From the NCBI RefSeq assembly GCF_017873625.1, contig NZ_JAGGKL010000001.1, positions 335,001 through 399,000 of the forward strand: 64,000 nucleotides of DNA, read 5' to 3'. This document shows positions 18,989 through 28,788 of this stretch, piece after piece (position 1 is the stretch's first letter; every line of letters starts with the position of its first letter). This DNA comes from Methanobacterium petrolearium. GTDB lineage: Archaea; Methanobacteriota; Methanobacteria; Methanobacteriales; Methanobacteriaceae. Under the pieces are notes generated by a model, which worked only from the letters and a program-made list of their open reading frames with translations, searched no databases and was not told where the DNA came from. The position numbers and the translations under genes are program-made.

Positions 18989-19984
18989 TTATTTCCCTTC
19001 AATCAATCCGCCTAACTTATTTTGCCAGGATTTGGATTTGACATTTTCCAGGTTCATTTTTTCTCGTTTAATGGTGATACAGTTCTGGGGGCAGACATTA
19101 CTGCAGGCACCGCAAAGAATGCAGAATTTCTCTTCTATCACGGATTTGCCATCAACCAGGCTTGCTGCATTGCAGGGGCAGACATCCATACAAGCATGAC
19201 AGGATTCACCCTTACATTCAGTGGTGTCCATTATAACTTCACCTTCGAATGGTTTGGTGACTTTCGCTGCATCCACCGGACAGATCTCCTGGCACCAACC
19301 GCAATTCACACACAGATCTTCCTGCAAGATAGACCTTCCTTTAATTTCAGCGTCTTCAGGGTTCAGCCGATAGTCACCGTATGAACAGGAAGTACAAACG
19401 GCTTTTATGGCATCAACAGGACAGGCACGTTTACATACCAGGCAGTAAACACATTTATTTTCATCTAATTTAATTTCACGTTCCATCTGGTCTTTGACAG
19501 TCATGTTTATGGCATGTGGTGGACACAATTCTTCACATATTCCGCAGTAGATACATTTATCCTTGTCTATATTTATTTCACCAGTCACTAGTTTAGAACG
19601 GTCAGGAAGTTCTCTTTTGATAGTTATGGCATCCTGTGGACATGCAGTTTCACATGCTTTACAGTATAAGCACTCTTCATCATCAATTGATGCGTTATGG
19701 CTCCAGTTGGGATATGCATCAAGGTTTATGATGTTTTCATCGTTTATTTTAAATTCAAGTGCTCCGAAAGGACAGCTTGAGGCGCATAAACCGCATAAAA
19801 CACAGTTTTTACCATTGACGTTAAGATAATCCATATCTACAAGGCCCCTGGCTATTGGCAGTACTGGGCCCAATTTCAAGGATTCTGTGGGGCATATTTC
19901 TGTACATATTCCACAGCCAACGCATTTATCGCGGATGTAATCCAGGGAACGTTTTTCATTCCCATCTCTTTCTACCGTGCTCAT
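18989..19984 (-). CDS. Polyferredoxin, eight [4Fe-4S] motifs (FwdF-like)
   Basis: 331-residue electron-wire protein. I count eight C-x2-C-x2-C-x3-C(P)-type motifs: CVGCGICTEIC, CVLCGLCASSC, CLYCKACETAC, CIYCGICEELC, CVYCLVCKRAC, CVNCGWCQEIC, a variant CKGESCHACMDVC, and CILCGACSNVC. Eight clusters, the length and the N-terminal ERDGNEKRSLDYIRDKC are like FwdF, the polyferredoxin of tungsten formylmethanofuran dehydrogenase, which bridges its active sites. Here no fwdA-D genes are adjacent; the only partner is a small FwdG-like ferredoxin 61 bp upstream, so this is either a detached fwdF or a paralogue. MvhB-type polyferredoxin is a less likely alternative because those carry 12 clusters. Confidence 0.82.
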   Translation of the reverse strand: MSTVERDGNEKRSLDYIRDKCVGCGICTEICPTESLKLGPVLPIARGLVDMDYLNVNGKNCVLCGLCASSCPFGALEFKINDENIINLDAYPNWSHNASIDDEECLYCKACETACPQDAITIKRELPDRSKLVTGEINIDKDKCIYCGICEELCPPHAINMTVKDQMEREIKLDENKCVYCLVCKRACPVDAIKAVCTSCSYGDYRLNPEDAEIKGRSILQEDLCVNCGWCQEICPVDAAKVTKPFEGEVIMDTTECKGESCHACMDVCPCNAASLVDGKSVIEEKFCILCGACSNVCPQNCITIKREKMNLENVKSKSWQNKLGGLIEGK

Positions 19985-20045
19985 AATACCATTCCCTATC
20001 TAATTTTTAGAAACCATCCAACACACAATTCAAGAATTCCAAAAT

Positions 20046-20237
20046 TTAAGCTTTTGATATGGCTTGATTCGGACAATTAGTGATGCATAAGTCGCAGTCA
20101 TCACATTTATCCGGATATAAAACCAATTCTCCATCTTCCTCTACTAATGCTCCCTGTTCACAGAGTTTGATGCATAAACCTTCTCCTGGGCAGTTTGCGA
20201 TTTTTCCACATTTTTCTGAGTCTATAACTACTGGCAT
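20046..20237 (-). CDS. Small ferredoxin-like protein (FwdG-like)
   Basis: 63-residue protein beginning MPVVIDSEKCG at the ATG at 20237, which has GGTGAGAATC before it; the open frame continues 20 codons upstream into the promoter, so that part is ignored. Cys motifs: CGKIANCPGEGLCIKLC, with enlarged spacing, and CDDCDLCITNCP. Two [4Fe-4S] clusters are possible. The insertion in the first motif is like FwdG, a subunit of formylmethanofuran dehydrogenase. It is first in a two-gene unit with the eight-cluster polyferredoxin, and together they could shuttle low-potential electrons to a Mo/W enzyme encoded elsewhere. Confidence 0.82.
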   Translation of the reverse strand: MPVVIDSEKCGKIANCPGEGLCIKLCEQGALVEEDGELVLYPDKCDDCDLCITNCPNQAISKA

Positions 20238-20279
20238 GATTCTCACCGTCATAAATTGAGTTGATGATCTAAATATGCG

Positions 20280-20302
20280 ATATGGATATATAAACATATC
20301 GA
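20280..20302 (-). promoter_or_regulatory. Promoter of ferredoxin-polyferredoxin unit, element shared with 18767-18789
   Basis: The + strand reads ATATGGATATATAAACAT followed by ATCGA, with TATA box TTTATATA on the minus strand. It is flanked by the inverted repeat CGATATG-N10-CATATCG spanning 20278-20301. The element matches that of the surface protein promoter at 21 of 23 positions. Confidence 0.6.
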
Positions 20303-20452
20303 ATTGTGTTCATATCTGTCCATGGAAAAATATTATTTAAAATCCAAAAATAAAAGTGTATATAACTTTTCGTTGGAAATGCAAAATAAAAATTCAAATG
20401 ATAATCTATTAAGATGATAGTAAATTTAGTAACTAATCAAATTAAGTTATTT

Positions 20453-20468
20453 TAAAAAATAAAAAAAG
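20453..20468 (-). terminator. T-tract terminator after the molbindin gene
   Basis: About 13 bp after the stop codon of the molbindin gene the minus strand reads TTCTTTTTTTATTTTTTAAA, a pair of T runs typical of archaeal termination. Confidence 0.5.
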
Positions 20469-20481
20469 AATTGTTGAGGTT

Positions 20482-20691
20482 TTATTCTTTTCCAACCATT
20501 ACTTCAGTGGATTTTACAATTACAGTAATTGTGTCTCCTTCTTTAATGTCCAAATCTTCGGCTGCTTCCTTGGTTATTATGGCAGTAATAACATCGGGGG
20601 CCTCAATTTTTACTTTAACTTTAGCCATTATCATTCCAGTGTCAACAGCTTCTACTTTTCCCTTTAATGTGTTCCTGGCACTTATTTTCAT
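20482..20691 (-). CDS. Molbindin / Mop-domain (TOBE) molybdate-binding protein
   Basis: 69-residue single-domain protein. It starts MKISARNTLKGKVEAVDTG, the hallmark of the Mop/TOBE fold, and ends with KEGDTITVIVKSTEVMVG. Free Mop proteins assemble into rings that bind molybdate or tungstate oxyanions and buffer them in the cytoplasm; the same fold is the C-terminal sensor part of ModE and ModC. The ATG at 20691 is preferred over the GTG at 20694, with GGAGATG upstream. Divergent from trmO and near the FmdE, FwdF-like and modAB genes, it supports the view of a Mo/W-handling region. Confidence 0.9.
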   Translation of the reverse strand: MKISARNTLKGKVEAVDTGMIMAKVKVKIEAPDVITAIITKEAAEDLDIKEGDTITVIVKSTEVMVGKE

Positions 20692-20805
20692 CACACATCA
20701 TCTCCTTCATTCATCTGTCTTAGTGTGCATATTTTATATATTATATAATTAAAATAATTTTTTAAGCAAAGATATACATTTCGCAGATTATTATACGGTG
20801 TAATA

Positions 20806-21297
20806 ATGAATTCAATAAAATACAAGCCCATAGGCACAATACACTCGCCTTACGAAGACCTCCATGGAATGCCAATACAACCTGTTGGTGCAGAGGGAGT
20901 TAAAGGAAAAATAGAAATTAATAAAGAATATGAAAAAGGTTTAAAGGATTTAGATGGATTTTCGCATATTATATTAATCTATCATTTGCACTTATGTAAT
21001 GGACATTCTCTTATAGTAAAACCTTTTCTGGACACTGTGAAAAGAGGAATATTTGCTACAAGAGCACCTAAACGTCCAAATCCCATTGGACTTTCAGTAG
21101 TTAAATTAGATAAAGTAGAAGGAAATACTATTCACATATCTAACGTGGACATCCTTGATGGAACGCCTCTCCTAGATATAAAGCCATACATTCCTCATTT
21201 CAACGCTTGTATGGATGAAGAAGTGCGCATTGGATGGTTTGATGATAAAAAACACGAAGCGAAAGAAAAAAAATCAGATAAACGGTTTGTTGATTAA
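20806..21297 (+). CDS. trmO: tRNA (t6A37) N6-methyltransferase TrmO-like (TsaA/UPF0066)
   Basis: 163-residue protein of the YaeB/TsaA family, a beta-barrel SAM-dependent enzyme that methylates N6-threonylcarbamoyladenosine at position 37 of some tRNAs. Family signatures are clear: YKPIGTIHSPYED at the start, GFSHIILIYHLH, FATRAPKRPNPIGLS (SAM-site loop) and DILDGTPLLDIKPYIPHFNA. GGTG precedes the ATG. It is a single plus-strand gene divergent from the molbindin gene, with about 110 bp between them for both promoters. The C-terminal Lys-rich tail is variable in the family. Archaeal members have not all been tested, so substrate identity rests on homology. Confidence 0.88.
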   Translation: MNSIKYKPIGTIHSPYEDLHGMPIQPVGAEGVKGKIEINKEYEKGLKDLDGFSHIILIYHLHLCNGHSLIVKPFLDTVKRGIFATRAPKRPNPIGLSVVKLDKVEGNTIHISNVDILDGTPLLDIKPYIPHFNACMDEEVRIGWFDDKKHEAKEKKSDKRFVD

Positions 21298-21395
21298 ATT
21301 AATCTGCAATTTTTTGATTTGCTAAATTTGATCATTCCATCTTTTTGTATTATGGTATCAAATCATATTTTAGTAGTGAAGAGTAGGTGCTTACT

Positions 21396-21421
21396 AGAAA
21401 AAATAAGTTATTCAAAAAAAA
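21396..21421 (-). terminator. T-tract terminator after nrpR
   Basis: Just after the stop of nrpR the minus strand carries TTTCTTTTTTTTGAA and then another T6 run, a typical archaeal terminator and also the convergent boundary with trmO. Confidence 0.45.
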
Positions 21422-21435
21422 GAAATTTTGATTTA

Positions 21436-23137
<1,702 letters not shown>

Positions 23138-23351
23138 TATTCACCCAATTATTAATATTCAGTCATTGGTTCTAATTTTTAAGTGGTGTTATATTTATAG
23201 TATTATCTGTTTCCTTTATGAATTTGAGTTATTTTAATCCTATTATATGATTGGTGTATAAAAATTTTGGTTCTAGTTAACTTGAGATTGATTTCAAATA
23301 ATTTGGGGCTAAAATGGGAATGAAAAAGGTGTAATAGGATCCAAATGATTA

Positions 23352-23376
23352 TATAAAAATAAAGAAAAAAAGAAAA
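23352..23376 (-). terminator. T-tract terminator after glnA
   Basis: Six bases after the glnA stop the minus strand reads CCCCCTTTTCTTTTTTTCTTTA, consistent with archaeal transcription termination before nrpR. Confidence 0.45.
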
Positions 23377-23382
23377 GGGGGT

Positions 23383-24711
23383 TTAGATCTGGAGGTATTT
23401 GTCCAGTTCGTAGGGGAATACTTGTATCCGGTAGTCGTCCCATTCTTTCCTTTTTAAATCCATATACTGGGTGTAGACATGGTCTCCCAGGGATGCTTTA
23501 ACCACATCATCCTTTTCCAGAGCGTGGTATGCTTCCCATAGGCTGGATGGTAGGGTGTCTATACCTAATGGTGCCATTTCTTCTGGTGTTAATTGGAATA
23601 CATCGATTTCAGTTGGTTCTCCAGGGTGGATCTTGTTTTCGATACCATCCATACCTGCTTCTAACATAGCAGCGAATGCCAGGTAGGGGTTACAGGATGG
23701 GTCTGGGCATCTGAATTCCACACGAGTACCGTTTCCACGGGATGCTGGGATTCTGACCAGGGTGGATCTGTTTTTGAGTCCGTAGGCAATGTACACTGGA
23801 GCTTCATATCCTGGTACCAGTCGTTTGTAGGAGTTAACTGAAGGAGCCACAATGGAAGCTAATGCTTTTGAGTGTTTGAGTAATCCTCCAGTGAAGTATA
23901 AAGCTTCTTCTGACAACTGGTTTTCGGTGTCAGGGTCAAAGAACACATTCTTACCATCTTTAAATAGGCTCTGGTGGCAGTGCATTCCACTACCATTCAC
24001 TCCGAAGAATGGTTTAGGCATGAAGGTGACCATGGAGCCAAGTTTGTCTGCTATGGCTTTGATGGCCTGTTTAAATGTGATTACTGCATCTGCAGTTTTG
24101 AGAGCATGGTCGAATTTGAAGTCAATTTCATGCTGTCCAGGTCCTACTTCGTGGTGGCTTACTTCCACATCGAAGTTTAATTCTTCCAGTCCCAGGACCA
24201 ATTCCCTTCTCATGTCAGTTCCCTGATCTACAGGTTCTACATCGAAGTATATACCTTCATCATGAGGGTAAACATTTCCTTCTTCATCAACATCTACTAT
24301 GAAGAATTCTGGTTCTGGGCCAACATTATATTCGTAACCCATTTTTTCGGCTTTTGCCAGGGTTTTCTTTAATATGTATCGTGGGTCTCCTTCGAAAGGT
24401 TTTCCATCGGGCCAGTAGATGTCACAGATGAACCTGCAGACTCCCTGTTCTTCGGGTCTCCATGGAAGAGCAGAAAATGTGTCTGGGTCTGGTTTTATGA
24501 CCAGGTCACTCTCATTGATATTTACAAATCCTTCAACAGATGAACCATCAAATAGTAATCCGTCTTTTATAATATCTTCTATGTCATCTGGTTTTACTAG
24601 GGGGATGGCCATATTTTTTGGAGTCCCATTTATGTCCACGAATTGTAGCCTAACGAATTTAGTACCGCATTTTTCAATACTTTCAATCACTTTTCCAATT
24701 TTGTCTTGCAA
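23383..24711 (-). CDS. glnA: Glutamine synthetase, type I
   Basis: ATP-dependent synthesis of glutamine from glutamate and ammonium, the main ammonium assimilation step. 442 residues. Seen are the N-terminal FVRLQFVDINGTPKNMAIP, DGSSVEGF, the metal-binding GPEPEFFIVD and HHEVGPGQHEIDF, the ATP-site FGVNGSGMHCHQSL, and NRSTLVRIPASRG. The adenylylation tyrosine motif (NLYDLP-type) of bacterial GSI-beta is absent, so this is a GSI-alpha form regulated by repression and small proteins rather than by adenylylation. An NrpR-type operator and TATA box immediately upstream (24736-24766) place it in the same regulon as nif. Confidence 0.96.
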   Translation of the reverse strand: MQDKIGKVIESIEKCGTKFVRLQFVDINGTPKNMAIPLVKPDDIEDIIKDGLLFDGSSVEGFVNINESDLVIKPDPDTFSALPWRPEEQGVCRFICDIYWPDGKPFEGDPRYILKKTLAKAEKMGYEYNVGPEPEFFIVDVDEEGNVYPHDEGIYFDVEPVDQGTDMRRELVLGLEELNFDVEVSHHEVGPGQHEIDFKFDHALKTADAVITFKQAIKAIADKLGSMVTFMPKPFFGVNGSGMHCHQSLFKDGKNVFFDPDTENQLSEEALYFTGGLLKHSKALASIVAPSVNSYKRLVPGYEAPVYIAYGLKNRSTLVRIPASRGNGTRVEFRCPDPSCNPYLAFAAMLEAGMDGIENKIHPGEPTEIDVFQLTPEEMAPLGIDTLPSSLWEAYHALEKDDVVKASLGDHVYTQYMDLKRKEWDDYRIQVFPYELDKYLQI

Positions 24712-24735
24712 TTTGTAACCTCCGTGATCTTCACC

Positions 24736-24772
<37 letters not shown>

Positions 24773-24886
24773 TGGTATTAAGATGAGGATAAGGATATTG
24801 TTCAAAAATAATGGGGAGACGGTTAAACTTTGAAAAATTAAATGAAATAATAACTTTAAAGTATCAACAAGTTTCAATCCATGTGA

Positions 24887-25285
24887 TTACACTTTAGTCC
24901 CATTTATGAATTTCATATTCACAGAAATTATTTTTTCTCCAGTAGAAGAATTTAACCAGACATCATAGGTAGCATAATCATGTGCAGGGACTTGGGGCAA
25001 CATTATTATAGTTTTAGTTACGATTTCTTTATTATTATTGTATCCAATTACAGTTAAGTTTACAAAACGATATTCTTGGCTTACTTTGTTTTCAACCAGT
25101 CCAGTTACATGATAGGAGTTATTATTATTGGATTCATCTATGTTAACTGTAAACTGGACGATGTCATCAGTTTTGACACTTTTCTGGTTAATAAGACTAC
25201 CCGGGTTGAATGTGCATCCACTGGTCATTAATATTAAAATTATAATGAATAATCCTAATACAACTGAAATTTTTGATTTATTCAT
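24887..25285 (-). CDS. Predicted lipoprotein, unknown function
   Basis: 132-residue secreted protein. N-terminal hydrophobic stretch (residues 9-24) ends in a lipobox-like MTSGC, so Cys25 or thereabouts may be lipid-modified. The mature part is a beta-rich, Asn-rich single domain (VTGLVENKVSQEYRFVNL, ITKTIIMLPQVPAHDYATYD) that resembles FxLYD-type or CARDB-like extracellular beta-sandwiches in general character, but I recognise no family. AAGGGG precedes the ATG. Isolated between glnA and the ThiF-like gene, all on the minus strand; no functional hint from neighbours. Confidence 0.75.
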   Translation of the reverse strand: MNKSKISVVLGLFIIILILMTSGCTFNPGSLINQKSVKTDDIVQFTVNIDESNNNNSYHVTGLVENKVSQEYRFVNLTVIGYNNNKEIVTKTIIMLPQVPAHDYATYDVWLNSSTGEKIISVNMKFINGTKV

Positions 25286-25364
25286 ATAAACCCCTTTTAT
25301 ATGGAATCCATTAACGTGTTTATTAATCCGTTAATGGGTTCGCGTTGTTATCAATAGTTTGAAT

Positions 25365-26117
25365 TTAAAAACGTACCACTGAAAATGCCTCTTCTTTTGC
25401 AAGGTCAAACATCAAGACATGAGGTGCCATTATTGGATGTCCCTTTCCAGTAATGATTTTCACGGCCTCAAAAGCTTGGAGACAACCAACAATATTAGGA
25501 ACAGGGCTGATTACGGGTGGAACTTCATTGTTAAGTTTCATAATATTAGAGGCTATTTTTTCGGTCAGATCTTCCCCTTGTGAGGGTAATTTAAAAACTT
25601 CTTCATAAGATGGGGTGTCAGAGGTGATCACTGTCACCTGACCCATTGTGCCGTGGATTGCACCATGGATAAATGGAATATTCATCTTTTTGGCGTATCG
25701 ACTAACTATGATGCGGGTTAAAAGGTTGTCAAGTGCGTCTATTACTATTTCACTACCTTCTAATATTTTGTGGACATTTTCATTGTTTAATTCTTCATTA
25801 AATGCTTCGATCTTAATGGAGGGGTTAATTAATTGAAGTTCTTTTTTTGTAACTTCGGTTTTTGGTTTTCCAATGCTTTCGATGTTGCTCATGATCTGTC
25901 GGTTAAGGTTAGAGATTTCGAAAATATCTTTATCAATTATACGAAGCTTTCCAAATCCCATTCTGGCCAGCATCTCCAACACGGCACCACCGATTCCTCC
26001 ACAGCCAATGACGGTTATTTGGGATTTTTTAACTTTTATTTGTTGATTTTCATCAAGAATTCCCTTTTGTCTGTCGACCATTTCCCAATAAGTTTTATCG
26101 TAGTTTTCACCTGGCAT
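25365..26117 (-). CDS. ThiF/HesA/MoeB-family E1-like adenylyltransferase
   Basis: About 250 residues, from ATG 26117 with GGTG upstream; the open frame extends 20 codons further through a tandem repeat and is not chosen. The Rossmann nucleotide site ITVIGCGGIGGAVLEMLARMG, the IIDKDIFEISNLNRQ catalytic-arginine segment and ALDNLLTRIIVSRYA are typical of E1-like enzymes that adenylate the C-terminus of ubiquitin-like sulfur carriers (ThiS, MoaD, SAMP). Unlike MoeB/ThiF, I see neither the paired CxxC zinc ligands nor a clear catalytic cysteine. It may therefore be a HesA-like member or act only by adenylation. No carrier protein gene is adjacent. A role in molybdopterin or thiamine synthesis remains open. 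Confidence 0.8.
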   Translation of the reverse strand: MPGENYDKTYWEMVDRQKGILDENQQIKVKKSQITVIGCGGIGGAVLEMLARMGFGKLRIIDKDIFEISNLNRQIMSNIESIGKPKTEVTKKELQLINPSIKIEAFNEELNNENVHKILEGSEIVIDALDNLLTRIIVSRYAKKMNIPFIHGAIHGTMGQVTVITSDTPSYEEVFKLPSQGEDLTEKIASNIMKLNNEVPPVISPVPNIVGCLQAFEAVKIITGKGHPIMAPHVLMFDLAKEEAFSVVRF

Positions 26118-26144
26118 AGGAGCACCGAACAACCTTTCACTAAA

Positions 26145-26186
26145 TTTTATGAGCACAGATATGCTTTTTATGAGCACAGGTATGCT
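26145..26186. repeat. Two 21-bp tandem repeats upstream of the ThiF-like gene
   Basis: TTTTATGAGCACAGATATGCT (21 bp including the last base) is immediately repeated with one change (A to G), covering 26145-26165 and 26166-26186. The repeat lies 28 bp upstream of the preferred start codon. The 342-bp interval 26187-26528 that follows is AT-rich and shows no gene. Confidence 0.8.
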
Positions 26187-26546
26187 TCTTTGTTTATGAT
26201 TTAATTTTCAATATTTTTAATGTTTTTTCATCAGAAACCATAAATTTTATACAATAACGACATATCTTAATTAAATATATCAAAACACGATATATATCTA
26301 CGGGGAAAAAAATTTATTAAAACGTATCATACAATTTTCCTGACAAAAAAGTATATTCATGTCTGTATTTGCAAGAGCAGTAATTACATTTAACGTGATT
26401 GAAAGAAGTCATACATTAAAAGAAGTCATAATATGTTTAATGTGATAAAATAATGTATAGGTCATAGTTTAATCAAAAATCTAATCAATTGATTTAGTAT
26501 AGGAATATAATTTAAAAAAGCAGAATACATGATGGGAGGGATTGGA

Positions 26547-26837
26547 ATGGACAAATTCACCAAAGCAATGGAAAAAATGTCACAAATGCCGGAAGAACAA
26601 TATAATGCACTAATCGACAGGGAAAAGAAAAAAATATGCATATGTCGAAGTTGTCCTAGCTTTAACCAGTGTATGGGTGAGGATAAAGAAGGTTTGTTCT
26701 GCATTCTGGGAAAAAGTAGTTGCAATGTAAATATTGTTGAATGCAACTGTTTGGAGTGCCCAGCCCACAAGAATTTTGACATGAAACACAATTCTTACTG
26801 TGTTGAAGGTTCAGAGGATAAACAGCGAAATAAGTGA
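26547..26837 (+). CDS. DUF2769 cysteine-rich protein
   Basis: 96-residue cysteine-rich protein from ATG 26547 (GGGAGGG six bases upstream). Cysteines occur as CICRSCPSFNQC, FCILGKSSC, CNCLECP and a final YC. This arrangement is the DUF2769 pattern, confined mostly to methanogens, and suggests binding of zinc or an Fe-S cluster. A paralogue with the same spacing is encoded at 53825-54121. It stands alone on the plus strand, divergent from the ThiF-like gene. Function unknown. Confidence 0.8.
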   Translation: MDKFTKAMEKMSQMPEEQYNALIDREKKKICICRSCPSFNQCMGEDKEGLFCILGKSSCNVNIVECNCLECPAHKNFDMKHNSYCVEGSEDKQRNK

Positions 26838-27087
26838 TATTGAAACTTATATTGGAGTTTTATTTTTTATCCCACAATTTTTTCTAATGTTAATTTCAAC
26901 CAATCTCCAATCAAGTTGTATCTTCTAATTTTTAATTCTGCTTATTTCTCCTTTTTTACTAATTTTATTGTTTATTTTTTTGGATTTTTTTTGTTTTTAA
27001 ATGGATAGTAAAATTAGATGGATTATAGTGAAAATTCAGTGAAAAATAGAGATTTATTTTGATAAAAGTTTAAACAAATAAAATTTA

Positions 27088-27202
<115 letters not shown>

Positions 27203-27391
27203 GCTTATATGCTGTTCATTCTTATATAATTTAAAGTTTTCTATGGCTTGTTTTGGTGGTGCCTACTAATTTATGTATGGTTGTTTTCTATTTTATATTA
27301 GTGGACTAAATTTTTAAATCAATTAAAAATTCTAAATCTCTACATCAATTAAAAATTATATGGTTTTTCTGTATACATAGGGGTGATATAA

Positions 27392-28222
27392 TTGGATGAA
27401 CATGTGATGGAGGCTTTAGGGAAGTCAAAAGTGGTTATTAAAGGGGGTAAGGTGGTTAGTGTTGAAAAACCACTGATTGATTTTTGTCCTCTCTTTCAAA
27501 AATACAGGGGAATTGAAAAATTCACCCCCCAGATCATTCAGGAGAACATGGAGTTTCGTATTAAGGACTTTGGCATGTGCACCAAAGAAAGAAAAATGGA
27601 AATGGGTGATTTCTTATCATTCGGAATATCTGAAACTTTAGGGACATTATTAGATGAAAAAATCATTGAATGTGCTGTTATTGTGTGTGAAGGATGTGGC
27701 ACAGTAATTGTTGAAGATCCTGAACGGGTACAGGGGATCGGCGGCAGAATTTCTGGAATTATCAGCACCAACCCCATAGAAGAAATAATTTATACTTTGG
27801 GTGAGGACACAGTACTTGACCCAGAAAATGCAAAGATCGATCAAATTCAAGGTGTAATAAAGGCCATCAATAATGGTTACAAGAAAATCGGGGTGACTAT
27901 TTCCTCGGCAGCTGATGCAGTTAAGATTAAAGAGATAGAAAGTCAGCATGAGGATGTTAATATCTATATATTTACAGTTCACACCACAGGCATTTCCCGA
28001 GAGGATGCAGAGATACTTTTTGACCATGTTGATGTGATAACTGCCTGTGCTTCTATTCATATAAGAAATATTGCAGAAGAAAGAGATACTTTTTCAGTGG
28101 GAGCTTCCATACCTATTTACGCCACCAGTAAAAATGGTGAAAAGTTTCTGAAAATGAGGATAGAAAAGATAGGGGGATTGAAAGAGAAAAAAGATGCAAA
28201 AATTCCTGATCCTCTTATTTAA
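27392..28222 (+). CDS. Putative methanogenesis marker protein 8 (DUF2099)
   Basis: 276-residue protein that I recognise as DUF2099, a family found across methanogens and counted among methanogenesis marker proteins. Seen are conserved Cys residues in LIDFCPLFQKYRG, KDFGMCTKER and CAVIVCEGCGTVIVE, plus HTTGISREDAEILFDHVDV and CASIHIRNIAEE near the end, which could coordinate a cluster or metal. The start is TTG at 27392 with a strong AGGGGTGAT site; no ATG gives a better fit. Solitary gene next to tRNA-Met. Marker proteins are often linked to methyl-coenzyme M reductase maturation, but the role of this one is not established. Confidence 0.85.
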   Translation: MDEHVMEALGKSKVVIKGGKVVSVEKPLIDFCPLFQKYRGIEKFTPQIIQENMEFRIKDFGMCTKERKMEMGDFLSFGISETLGTLLDEKIIECAVIVCEGCGTVIVEDPERVQGIGGRISGIISTNPIEEIIYTLGEDTVLDPENAKIDQIQGVIKAINNGYKKIGVTISSAADAVKIKEIESQHEDVNIYIFTVHTTGISREDAEILFDHVDVITACASIHIRNIAEERDTFSVGASIPIYATSKNGEKFLKMRIEKIGGLKEKKDAKIPDPLI

Positions 28223-28359
28223 GGAAAATAGGGAAAAATCCCCCTGGAACCTAATTTCGGAAGGATTAACTCATAAAGGATTAATCCTAATTTCAGATTG
28301 ATTACCAAATTCAAAAATTTGCCAAGAAATGTCCTAGTTAAAGTGTATCTATGGGCTGT

Positions 28360-28740
28360 CTAATCATGCAAACCAGCAAGGGCACGGATAAGAGAACTCT
28401 GAGTGATAAGACCAACTAAATTCCCATTCTCAACTACTGGGATCCTTTGATAACCTTTTTCTGCCATGATCTTGGTGATATTCATGATAGGGGTGCTTTT
28501 CTCCGCTACTTCAGGATCTTTACTCATCAAATCACCCACTTTAAGACCAAGAGTTTCCCCACCAGCTAGGAGAATGTCACGATGAGTGATTATTCCAACC
28601 AACTCGCTTTCATCCACCACAGGCAAACCTCCTACATTGCAACGCATCATCTTAAGCTTGGCTGCTGCCACCAGGTCATCAGGGGAGGTCACATACACTT
28701 CTTGGATCATGATATCTTGGGCATGCAATTTTTTTATCAT
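28360..28740 (-). CDS. CBS-domain pair protein
   Basis: 126 residues making up two consecutive CBS motifs (about residues 8-60 and 68-124), each with the usual ends: GLPVVDESELVGIITHRDIL and RIPVVENGNLVGLITQSSLI. A stand-alone CBS pair forms one Bateman module that binds adenosyl ligands such as AMP, ATP or SAM. It is divergent from thiC, separated by only about 48 bp, so both promoters overlap. Target enzyme unknown; regulation of an enzyme in trans is the usual assumption. Confidence 0.88.
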   Translation of the reverse strand: MIKKLHAQDIMIQEVYVTSPDDLVAAAKLKMMRCNVGGLPVVDESELVGIITHRDILLAGGETLGLKVGDLMSKDPEVAEKSTPIMNITKIMAEKGYQRIPVVENGNLVGLITQSSLIRALAGLHD

Positions 28741-28788
28741 AATATTTAATTCTCAACTACTTACTATATTAAAACGAGGGTGAAAAAA

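Noticed and set aside
26351..26445. Short plus-strand frame starting ATGTCTGTATTT in the ThiF/DUF2769 intergenic region
   Set aside because: No ribosome site, 28 codons only, and composition like the surrounding AT-rich DNA.
28741..28788. Possible TPP riboswitch in front of thiC
   Set aside because: The leader is under 50 nt and shows no thi-box; the divergent CBS gene takes up the upstream space.
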